A stretch of 5,238 nt of DNA. Source: Phycisphaerae bacterium. GTDB lineage: Bacteria > Planctomycetota > Phycisphaerae > UBA1845. Each line of letters starts with the position of its first letter. Within the stretch, counting starts at the first letter, position 1. The notes under the pieces are model-generated. The model worked only from the letters and a program-made list of their open reading frames with translations. It had not been told where the DNA came from and ran no database searches. Location of the stretch: contig JANQGB010000806.1 in NCBI GenBank assembly GCA_028277545.1, positions 1 through 5,238 of the forward strand, read 5' to 3'. Below are positions 1-5,238 of this stretch, piece after piece. A program made the translations under genes and the position numbers.

Positions 1-378
1 CGGCGACAGGCGCGACGAGCCGTCTCCATGGCCAACATCAAGGGCATTCTCACCTGCTGCCTGATCCACGCAAATGACAACATGGGCGCCTTCCCGGACA
101 CGCTGGCGCAGTTGGCGGAGCAGGGACAGGTGACACCTCAGGTCTTCTGCAGCCCTTATGACGGCAGTGGGCCGCAGACCATAGAGGAGATCGCCACCGA
201 GTCGTTCTATCTCTACAAGGCGGGGCTGAACAACAAGACGCTGAAAGACCCCGCCAACACGGTTGTACTGGCAGAGCAGTGGCACGGAGAAGACGGCATC
301 GCCATCGGTTTCGCCGATGGCCACGTCGAGTGGGTCACCGAACCGCGAGCCGGCCAACTGCTGGCCCAGATGAGATAA
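1..378 (+). CDS. Pseudopilin-like (DUF1559-type) protein, C-terminal part, 5' truncated
   Basis: The reading frame is open from the first base to TAA at 376-378, giving 125 visible residues. The internal ATG at 28 is probably not the start, because the residues before it (RRQARRAVS) fit the charged segment that follows the N-terminal methylated helix in planctomycete pseudopilin-like proteins (ARR-A-x-x-x-NIK, then a stretch like HANDNMGAFPDTL). Other family-like marks are FCSPYDG, resembling the usual CPxD site, and a C-terminal GFADGHVEWV close to the H-X9-DG motif. Here the spacing from the His of WHGEDG to the DG is 10 residues rather than 9. The prepilin peptidase site and hydrophobic helix would lie left of the window. 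In this family the proteins are thought to be exported, type II secretion/pilin-like components, with individual roles mostly unknown. The family assignment rests on remembered motifs; an unrelated protein sharing the ADGH ending is possible. Confidence 0.72.
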   Translation, partial: RRQARRAVSMANIKGILTCCLIHANDNMGAFPDTLAQLAEQGQVTPQVFCSPYDGSGPQTIEEIATESFYLYKAGLNNKTLKDPANTVVLAEQWHGEDGIAIGFADGHVEWVTEPRAGQLLAQMR

Positions 379-433
379 CCGCCCCGGTACCGGACCAGGG
401 TCATAATCCTCCCAGGCAATCCTCTCCGACGAA

Positions 434-466
434 AGCCCCATCTCCCGCACTACGGGGGATGGGGCT
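434..466. terminator. Strong hairpin between convergent genes, likely bidirectional terminator
   Basis: Arms 434-447 and 453-466 pair over 14 bp around a 5-nt loop (CACTA). All positions are Watson-Crick except one T-G pair (443/457), and the stem is very GC-rich. It lies 56 bp past the stop of the left gene and about 150 bp past the stop of thyX on the other strand, which is where a shared terminator is expected. There is no true T-tract after the stem on the plus strand (GGCCGC follows); on the minus strand only TTTC follows. It is therefore not a textbook intrinsic terminator but could still stop transcription or protect 3' ends. The rest of 379-615 shows no convincing gene, only a weak 6-bp hairpin at 573-587. 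Confidence 0.65.
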
Positions 467-615
467 GGCCGCAGCTACCCTTGGGCACGAACGTACACCT
501 GACGGCGCCCGCGCCCCTCACGAGGCGAAGATGTGGCCCGCTCTCCCGGCAATAACGCGGCAAAGGCACTGTGCCCGCTAAGCAGGCCCACGTTCTGCGG
601 TTGCGGAATCGACCG

Positions 616-1392
616 TCAGACCTTGCGGTGTGTAGTCCGAGCCACCTTCGATCCGTCCGACAGACTGACGATCTCGTAATCGCCGAACATGTTGGGAGCG
701 GCCTCCTGCAAACGCTGCAGGATCATGACCGCTACGGCACGGATTTCGGTCTCGGCATGTTCGTTGGCTCGCATCTCGATGAAGTGACGCAGCGCCCGGC
801 CGTTGGCGGTGACGAAGATCTTGGTTTCCGTGGCATTGGGCAGCACCGAACGGGCTGCCTGGCGGGCCAACTTGCGACGCAGAGTCTTGTCCGGCTCGTC
901 GGCGAAGCGGTGCATCAGACCGTCCACCAGCTTGACGTAGGCAGACTGGCACTCCTCGACCGCCGCCCGCCAGGTCTCATGCAGTTCGGGCTCCTCAGCA
1001 ATACAGGAGGGCTCGACGAAGTCCGCCACCGACTCGTCGACGTACCGCTGCGACAACTGTGAGTACCCGAAGCCCGCCCGGTGCCGGACCAGCTCATGCG
1101 TGAAGCTGCGCGAGACGCCGGTAATCAGAAAGTTGAAGACGCAATGCTCGAGCACGCTGCCGTGGGCCTGGTCCAGGATGCGCCCGAGGTACGCGGCGCT
1201 CCCGCCGGGACGCGGCTTGGCGAAGCTCATGTAGCAGACCCGGCCGGCAATCTCGGAGAGTTTCTCGCCGGCGATGGAAGTATCTGTGTCCCAGTTCTCC
1301 ACGCCGTGATCGGCCAGAAAGCGGTCGATCTCAACCTGGTCCGTGGTCTGACTGCCGACCAGGTACACACTGGGTTCGCGGATGATTCGCAC
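616..1392 (-). CDS. thyX: Flavin-dependent thymidylate synthase ThyX
   Basis: This 258-residue cytoplasmic enzyme makes dTMP from dUMP, using methylenetetrahydrofolate as carbon donor and FAD/NADPH for reduction. It replaces ThyA and leaves tetrahydrofolate rather than dihydrofolate. Visible family marks, numbered from the chosen start, are HGSVLEH at 77-83, SRSFTHELVRHR at 94-105 running into the ThyX signature (RHRAGFGYSQLSQRY, 103-117), and the C-terminal nucleotide/FAD site NGRALRHFIEMR at 197-208 followed by HAETEIR. R208 matches the position of the dUMP-contacting arginine known in the family. The signature has eight residues between RHR and Ser114, one more than the classical RHRX7S. 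The start is GTG at 1392-1390, with AAGGAGG six bases upstream. A longer frame back to an ATG at 1515 would add 41 Cys/Arg/Pro-rich residues unlike ThyX and is rejected. Length is normal for the family. No folate gene is adjacent, and the gene stands alone between a convergent and a divergent neighbour. Confidence 0.97.
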   Translation of the reverse strand: MRIIREPSVYLVGSQTTDQVEIDRFLADHGVENWDTDTSIAGEKLSEIAGRVCYMSFAKPRPGGSAAYLGRILDQAHGSVLEHCVFNFLITGVSRSFTHELVRHRAGFGYSQLSQRYVDESVADFVEPSCIAEEPELHETWRAAVEECQSAYVKLVDGLMHRFADEPDKTLRRKLARQAARSVLPNATETKIFVTANGRALRHFIEMRANEHAETEIRAVAVMILQRLQEAAPNMFGDYEIVSLSDGSKVARTTHRKV

Positions 1393-1398
1393 GGGTCG

Positions 1399-1405
1399 CC
1401 TCCTT
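1399..1405 (-). promoter_or_regulatory. Shine-Dalgarno site that fixes the thyX start
   Basis: On the minus strand this reads AAGGAGG, a near-perfect anti-16S match, six bases before the GTG at 1392-1390. It is the best ribosome binding site in the window and favours the GTG over the upstream in-frame ATG at 1515. Confidence 0.85.
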
Positions 1406-1486
1406 GCGGCCTGGCACCACCGCAAACCAGGCGAACACCGCGCGTGTCCGCTCGGCTGCAGGGGCGGCTGATCAAGTTCTGCCGCT

Positions 1487-1515
1487 TTGATAGCAAAGCC
1501 GCCGTCTCGTTGCAA
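1487..1515 (-). promoter_or_regulatory. Candidate sigma-70-like promoter for thyX
   Basis: On the minus strand a TTGCAA hexamer (1515-1510, 4 of 6 to TTGACA) is followed after exactly 17 bases by TATCAA (1492-1487, 4 of 6 to TATAAT). This would give a leader of roughly 85-90 bases before the thyX GTG. A small inverted repeat, GCTTTG-ATAG-CAAAGC (1484-1499), overlaps the -10 element and could be an operator or chance. The match is modest and rests on the E. coli-type consensus, so this is only a candidate. Confidence 0.35.
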
Positions 1516-1538
1516 TCGCCTCCCGCCGAAGATAGACT
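1510..1538 (+). promoter_or_regulatory. Candidate sigma-70-like promoter for the AlkP-family gene
   Basis: The same TTGCAA (1510-1515), being its own reverse complement, can also serve as a plus-strand -35. It is followed after 17 bases by TAGACT (1533-1538, 4 of 6 to TATAAT). The predicted leader would be about 55 bases to the ATG at 1600. A second weak alternative is TTGAAA at 1547-1552 with TACGTT at 1568-1573, but its spacing is only 15. Both are weak and unconfirmed. Confidence 0.3.
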
Positions 1539-1581
1539 CTCGCGACTTGAAAGGCGTTGTCAGACACTACGTTAGCTGCGG

Positions 1582-1592
1582 TTTTTTTCTTT
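1582..1592 (+). promoter_or_regulatory. Pyrimidine tract in place of a Shine-Dalgarno site
   Basis: The bases just before the ATG at 1600 are TTTTTTTCTTT followed by AATCACA. There is no purine-rich Shine-Dalgarno match. A U-rich, unstructured leader of this kind can recruit ribosomes through protein S1, so translation may start without Shine-Dalgarno pairing. The role is inferred; the lack of a Shine-Dalgarno site is seen directly. Confidence 0.35.
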
Positions 1593-1599
1593 AATCACA

Positions 1600-3288
1600 A
1601 TGACCGAGACGGCATCGACTTCCACGCAATGCAGCGAGTCCACCGCCCGGCGTGATCGCCCGCCGCTGGCCCAGCGCGTGTTGATTATCGGGTTGGACGG
1701 CGCTACCTTCGACGTGCTGGACCCGATGATGCAGGCCGGGCGCATGCCCCGGCTAAAGCAGTTCATCGAGAACGGCTCCTCCGGCATGCTGCGCTCCACG
1801 ACGCCCCCCATCACGCCGGCCGCATGGACAACGTTCATGACCGGCAAAGGGCCCGGCGTCCACGGAATCATCGACTTCGAGCGATACGACGTGCATACCA
1901 ACGCCCTGAGCTTCAACAGCACGCAGTGCCTGGACAAGGTGCGGACCATCTGGCAGATCCTGGGCGACAAGGGGTTCAAGGTCGGCAGCGTGAACGTACC
2001 CATGACCTACCCGCCGCAGCCGGTCAACGGGTTCATGATCAGCGGGTTCGAAACACCGAGCATTGACACCGACTTCGCCTACCCCGAATCTCTCAAGGAC
2101 GACATCCTCCGCGAGTTCCCCGACTACTCCTTCAAGACCAAGTGGCGGCGGAAGGCAACCGGCGGCACAGACCTGTTCGCCGAGAACCTGGAGTACATCA
2201 AGCGCAGCTTCCATCAGGGTGCGGCGTTAACGCGGTACTGCGGCGACAAGCATGGCTGGGACGCGTTGATGGTGGTCTTCAAGCTGGTAGACAACCTGCA
2301 GCACAAGACCTGGAAGTACCTGGACGAGCGCACCCGCGGGCGCAACCCGTACCGCGCGGAGTTGACCGCCGATTGCTTCACCGAACTGGATGTGGCGGTC
2401 GGCAGTCTGCTGGATTACGCCTCTGAACATGGCGCCCATGTGGTGATGGTGTCCGACCACGGCCACGGCAGCCTGGAGGGCAAGGTACAGCCCAACCTGC
2501 TGCTTCACCGCTGGGGATATTTGGCCCTGCGCGGCATGGGGACCAGGGTCGCCACCAGGCTGCAGCATCACTTCGACCGTTGGACCAAGCGCAGAAAGGG
2601 CAAGTTCGCGGCGGGCAGCTTCAGCCTGGCCCGTGACCTGGCGGTCGATTTTTCGCGCACCCGGGCAGCAGTCATGCACGCCGGAATGAACGGCTTCCTG
2701 TACATCAATCTGAAAGGACGACAGGAGACCGGCATCGTCGATCCGGCGGACTATGAGTCACTGAGGGACGAGCTTCGCCAGAAGCTGCTGGCCGAAACCT
2801 GTACCGCACCGAACGGCCGGAGCATGTCAGTATTCAGCGAGGTGCACAGACCCGAGGAACTCTACGGCTGCGATCGGCAGGGCCGCGAGTGGCTGCCCGA
2901 TCTGCTGTTGGTCCCGGCCGAATCGCTGGCGGTAGTGCGGAAGATACGCGGCTTCGCGCCGGTCTCCTGGCTTCCGGAGCGGCGTATGGAAGGCACCCAC
3001 CGCGTCAACGGCATCTTCGCCGCCGGTGGGCCTGGTGTCGCCAGCGGCAACACACTCTCCTCCGACATCGTCAACGTCACGCCGACCCTGCTGGCCATGC
3101 TGGGGCTGAACGTCCCTGACGACATGGAGGGCAAGGTGATGACCGAAATCTTCGACGGGCCACTAGAGACCGGGACGGAGTCTGCCAGCGAAGTCACTTC
3201 CGCTGCGGCGGAACATGGCGAGGTCTTCTCGGAGAAAGAACAGGACGACCTTACCCAGCGGCTCAGGGATTTGGGCTATCTGGAGTAG
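1600..3288 (+). CDS. Alkaline phosphatase superfamily phosphodiesterase/phosphomutase (COG3379-like)
   Basis: This 562-residue protein belongs to the type I phosphodiesterase/nucleotide pyrophosphatase branch of the AlkP superfamily. All residues expected for a two-zinc site are present in order: D33 (IIGLDG), nucleophile T72 (PPITPAAW), D231 and H235 (D-x3-H), D286 and H287 (SDHGHG), and H467 (GTHRVNGIFAAGG). The D-x3-H and D-H spacings match bacterial nucleotide pyrophosphatase. DFSRTRA (350-356) and INLKGR (369-374) before a GIVDPADY segment are typical of the COG3379 'predicted phosphohydrolase or phosphomutase' group. The tail ends in LRDLGYLE, a closing motif also common in planctomycete and acidobacterial sulfatase-like proteins. 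There is no signal peptide or membrane span, so it should act in the cytoplasm. The physiological substrate is unknown; nothing nearby points to one. The ATG at 1600 follows an in-frame stop at 1573 and lacks a Shine-Dalgarno site; the first 25 or so residues are polar and dispensable-looking. It is divergent from thyX. Confidence 0.9.
   Translation: MTETASTSTQCSESTARRDRPPLAQRVLIIGLDGATFDVLDPMMQAGRMPRLKQFIENGSSGMLRSTTPPITPAAWTTFMTGKGPGVHGIIDFERYDVHTNALSFNSTQCLDKVRTIWQILGDKGFKVGSVNVPMTYPPQPVNGFMISGFETPSIDTDFAYPESLKDDILREFPDYSFKTKWRRKATGGTDLFAENLEYIKRSFHQGAALTRYCGDKHGWDALMVVFKLVDNLQHKTWKYLDERTRGRNPYRAELTADCFTELDVAVGSLLDYASEHGAHVVMVSDHGHGSLEGKVQPNLLLHRWGYLALRGMGTRVATRLQHHFDRWTKRRKGKFAAGSFSLARDLAVDFSRTRAAVMHAGMNGFLYINLKGRQETGIVDPADYESLRDELRQKLLAETCTAPNGRSMSVFSEVHRPEELYGCDRQGREWLPDLLLVPAESLAVVRKIRGFAPVSWLPERRMEGTHRVNGIFAAGGPGVASGNTLSSDIVNVTPTLLAMLGLNVPDDMEGKVMTEIFDGPLETGTESASEVTSAAAEHGEVFSEKEQDDLTQRLRDLGYLE
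3263..3288. other. 26-bp antisense overlap of two gene ends
   Basis: The plus-strand AlkP-family gene stops with TAG at 3286-3288, while the minus-strand VKOR-DsbA gene stops with TGA at 3265-3263. The same bases therefore encode the conserved-looking LRDLGYLE end on one strand and the polar, Pro/Ser-rich tail (STPDSPNP) on the other. No terminator hairpin is obvious between them, so transcripts from both sides probably run into each other's 3' ends. Confidence 0.85.
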
Positions 3289-4828
3289 ACTGCTCGGCCG
3301 GCGTCTGCTGCTTGGCCTTCTCACGAGCCTGGGCCGCCTGCTGCTGGCGACTGCGCAGCGCCTTCTGAAAACTCCTCTGTATCACCTGCCAGAAGTGCAT
3401 CTGTTGAACTGCCAGACGCGGCACTTGGCGCCCGGAGATGAACACCGAGGGCGTTGACTTCACGCCCAGCTTCTTGGCCAGCTCGATATCGGCCAGGATG
3501 CGCTTCTTGGCCTCGTCGGAGTCCATCGTCTCCGTGAACTCGTCAGGGTCCAGCCCGAGTTTCTCCGCGATCTCGATATAGAACTCCTTCTTGCCCAGTC
3601 GTTTCTGTGACTCGAAGAGCAGATCGTGGGCCTTGAAGAAGGCCTCATTCCCACCGAGCAGGCGGGCCGCCTCGGCTCCCAGGCTGCCGAAGCAGGCCAA
3701 CGGGTGGAAGTCCTTCTTGAGGTTCTTGAGATACGGGTTGCACCTCTTGGATGCCGGGTAGTGTTTGAAGGTGATCCTCAGGTGGCCGTTGAACAGCGGC
3801 GCAATCTCGTCGTTGAGCTTCTTGGCAAACTTGCCGCAATGGGGGCACTGGAAATCGCTGAACACCACTACGGACAGGCGGTTGGGACCGTCATTGAACG
3901 TGGCGTCATCCTCATGCCGGGGGATGTCATGCTTCGTTGCGTTGCGGTACAGGGAGTACAGGATCTGGGCATCATCCTCCACGGCCTTGATTTGCTTACG
4001 GCAAGAGACCACTTGCTTGGCGAGTTGTTTGGCCTTGGTCACGGCGGTAATCGCGTTGTTGAAGTACTCCTCGGCCAGAACGACAGCCAGCATCGCGCCC
4101 AGCGTAACCAGGACCAGGCGGGTGCCCGGATGCGGTCGCGGCCGGCTCAGCCCGGCTTCCCCTGACGGGCCTGATGAGTCCGGCGCCACGGGCGTGTCCG
4201 GTGCAGACTGATCCACGTCGTCGCCGGTTGCAGCCGAGTCGGCCTGCTGCTGCCGGGCAGCGCCCTGCGCCAGCGCAGGGCTAACCGCCGGACGCCGAGG
4301 CCAGAGCAGAACGGCCCCGATCAGCATGAGGAAGTTGATCGCATGCGTGACCATACACCACGGACACCAGGCATCGAGCCCGGAGAACATGATCACGATG
4401 AAGAAGACGGCCATGCCCACGCCCACCACGTTGAGCAGTAGCGGCACGAGGTGGTAGTACCGGCGGTCGTACGTAGTCCGCCCCACGCCCAGGTACCACG
4501 CCGCCATGGCCGAGAAGTAGAAGAAGCCCAGCAGGGCGCTGGGCCGCGGCCGAACGTAGACCGGCCCGGCGATGTGCACAGGTTCCAGTTGCCTTTCGCC
4601 CGGCTTCTCCTCGTCCAGCGGCGGCAGGTAACCCCACTTGCTGGCCATCACCTGGTCACAGCTTCGGTTGCTTTCTTCGTCTTCGGTGGCTTCGCAGGCC
4701 TCGTCAAACCACGCCAGACCGCTCGCTTTCTCGCTGCTCTGGTGCTTGATCGTGAGGTTCAGACTGACGATCGCCCCGCCTAGCGCGAGGACAATCACGA
4801 TGAACAGGATAGGCCATGAGCATCGCAT
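3263..4828 (-). CDS. VKOR-DsbA fusion, membrane disulfide-bond-forming oxidoreductase
   Basis: This 521-residue protein joins a vitamin K epoxide reductase (VKOR) domain to a DsbA-like thioredoxin domain. The VKOR part has TM1 (about 6-27), the outer-loop cysteines C45 and C57 (SCDQVMASKWGYL), TM2 (98-115), TM3 (126-150), the quinone-side CPWC (155-158) and TM4 (160-176). A roughly 60-residue Ala/Pro/Ser/Asp-rich linker (177-236) leads to TM5 (238-256). The thioredoxin domain has CPHC (328-331) in VVFSDFQCPHC and the cis-proline STP460. By the positive-inside rule the linker is cytoplasmic and both CxxC sites and the thioredoxin domain face outward, so the domain would oxidise exported proteins and pass electrons through VKOR to quinone. 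C363 and C379 (CNP...HPLAC) may form a second disulfide. The C-terminus is Gln/Lys-rich, possibly helical. The start is ATG with only a weak GGAAAG 10 bases upstream. It replaces a DsbA/DsbB pair and probably shares an operon with the membrane protein 49 bp upstream. Confidence 0.93.
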   Translation of the reverse strand: MRCSWPILFIVIVLALGGAIVSLNLTIKHQSSEKASGLAWFDEACEATEDEESNRSCDQVMASKWGYLPPLDEEKPGERQLEPVHIAGPVYVRPRPSALLGFFYFSAMAAWYLGVGRTTYDRRYYHLVPLLLNVVGVGMAVFFIVIMFSGLDAWCPWCMVTHAINFLMLIGAVLLWPRRPAVSPALAQGAARQQQADSAATGDDVDQSAPDTPVAPDSSGPSGEAGLSRPRPHPGTRLVLVTLGAMLAVVLAEEYFNNAITAVTKAKQLAKQVVSCRKQIKAVEDDAQILYSLYRNATKHDIPRHEDDATFNDGPNRLSVVVFSDFQCPHCGKFAKKLNDEIAPLFNGHLRITFKHYPASKRCNPYLKNLKKDFHPLACFGSLGAEAARLLGGNEAFFKAHDLLFESQKRLGKKEFYIEIAEKLGLDPDEFTETMDSDEAKKRILADIELAKKLGVKSTPSVFISGRQVPRLAVQQMHFWQVIQRSFQKALRSRQQQAAQAREKAKQQTPAEQSTPDSPNP

Positions 4829-4877
4829 ACAGAGCCCGCTTTCCGTGTGTCTGACCGGCCGGTACGGTTGATCCGCG

Positions 4878-5238
4878 TCAGCCCGACCTGACGTTAAGGT
4901 GGGCTTCCACCTGCCGCTGGGCCAGGCGGAGCCCCTTGGCGCATCGCCGATCCCCGACTACGGCAATCAGGAACACCATGAACGGATACCCCAGGAAACG
5001 CACGTAGTGCAGCACTTCGGTCAACCGGCTGGAGAACTCGGCGGGCAAGTCACTGATTTCGGCGAAGGTGAGGAAGGCGCCGGGAATCTGCACCTGGTCG
5101 CGCAGATCGCCTAACCAGCGATCCCAGGGGAAGAGCAAAGCCATCAGGATGACCATCCAGAAAAACGAGGCAATGCTGCCGCGAACCCCGCCCAGCCTTC
5201 CGGACAGCGCTATGTTGGTCGCCATCAGGTAACACAGC
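4878..5238 (-). CDS. Unrecognised membrane protein, C-terminal part, 5' end outside window
   Basis: The minus-strand frame is open from the right edge to TGA at 4880-4878. An ATG at 5225-5223 exists, but the codons before it (Leu-Cys-Tyr-Leu) are also open, hydrophobic and run into the edge, and no Shine-Dalgarno site can be seen, so the true start is probably outside. Counting from that Met, the visible features are a GRLGG segment (9-13), a transmembrane helix (about 16-34, ending in FPWDRW), an outer or inner loop with DLPAEFSSRL, a second helix (about 71-90), and a basic tail (DRRCAKGLRLAQRQ) that would be cytoplasmic. I do not recognise the family. The gene is 49 bp upstream of the VKOR-DsbA gene on the same strand with no terminator in the gap, which suggests one transcript and perhaps a linked role in the membrane. 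Confidence 0.7.
   Translation of the reverse strand, partial: LCYLMATNIALSGRLGGVRGSIASFFWMVILMALLFPWDRWLGDLRDQVQIPGAFLTFAEISDLPAEFSSRLTEVLHYVRFLGYPFMVFLIAVVGDRRCAKGLRLAQRQVEAHLNVRSG

Noticed and set aside
28..378. Complete 116-residue gene starting at the ATG at 28
   Set aside because: The frame is open through the window edge, the upstream codons fit the family pattern, and no Shine-Dalgarno site precedes this ATG.
379..615. Small gene or structured RNA in the gap between the pseudopilin-like gene and thyX
   Set aside because: The only open frame begins inside the upstream gene and is Arg/Pro-rich; apart from the 434-466 hairpin I see no extended structure.
1393..1515. N-terminal 41-residue extension of thyX to the ATG at 1515
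   Set aside because: The added residues are Arg/Pro/Cys-rich and unlike ThyX, and would read through the strong Shine-Dalgarno site of the GTG start. The ATG also overlaps the candidate -35 hexamer.
571..1575. Two long plus-strand open frames (571-1062 and 1081-1575) opposite thyX
   Set aside because: They are antisense to a clear thyX gene, share no recognisable motif, and are the expected result of GC-rich codon use leaving the opposite strand free of stops.
1753..2679. Minus-strand open frames (1753-2214, 2227-2679) opposite the AlkP-family gene
   Set aside because: They lie antisense to a gene with a complete catalytic residue set; their low-complexity Gly/Val/Gln-rich composition is typical of shadow frames.
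3626..4165. 179-residue plus-strand open frame opposite the VKOR-DsbA gene
   Set aside because: It is antisense to a gene with full VKOR and thioredoxin motifs and shows no domain or ribosome binding site of its own.
4854..4863. Perfect palindrome ACCGGCCGGT as an operator
   Set aside because: A single 10-bp palindrome in GC-rich DNA is easily due to chance; without a second copy or conservation it cannot be called a binding site.

Overview
The window looks like ordinary chromosome from a GC-rich bacterium, most likely a planctomycete or close relative. The main clue is a truncated pseudopilin-like protein at the left edge that ends in the ADG-type C-terminal motif expanded in Planctomycetes. 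Weak support comes from a cytoplasmic COG3379-type AlkP enzyme ending in LGYLE and from the lack of a clear Shine-Dalgarno site at some starts. The taxonomic guess is an inference; there is no rRNA or other marker gene here.

Layout: (1) 1-378, plus strand, C-terminal part of a pseudopilin-like/DUF1559-like protein whose prepilin helix lies outside the window. (2) 379-615, convergent intergenic gap with a strong 14-bp hairpin that probably terminates transcription. (3) 616-1392, minus strand, thyX, flavin-dependent thymidylate synthase, starting at a GTG preceded by a good AAGGAGG. (4) 1393-1599, divergent intergenic region with two weak promoter candidates facing away from each other and sharing one palindromic TTGCAA hexamer. 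(5) 1600-3288, plus strand, a phosphodiesterase/phosphomutase-type alkaline phosphatase superfamily enzyme with a full set of two-metal ligands. (6) 3263-4828, minus strand, a VKOR-DsbA fusion making up a complete disulfide-forming unit in one chain; its 3' end overlaps the end of gene 5 by 26 bp. (7) 4878 to the right edge, minus strand, the C-terminal part of an unrecognised membrane protein, probably co-transcribed with the VKOR-DsbA gene.

The genes do not form one obvious pathway. ThyX makes dTMP, the AlkP enzyme has an unknown phosphoester substrate, and the VKOR-DsbA pair concerns disulfide formation outside the cytoplasm. I see no mobile element, CRISPR array, RNA gene or defence system. 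The points most worth a second look are the architecture of the VKOR-DsbA fusion, an extra residue in the ThyX signature motif, the shared -35 divergent promoter arrangement, and the antisense overlap of two C-termini.
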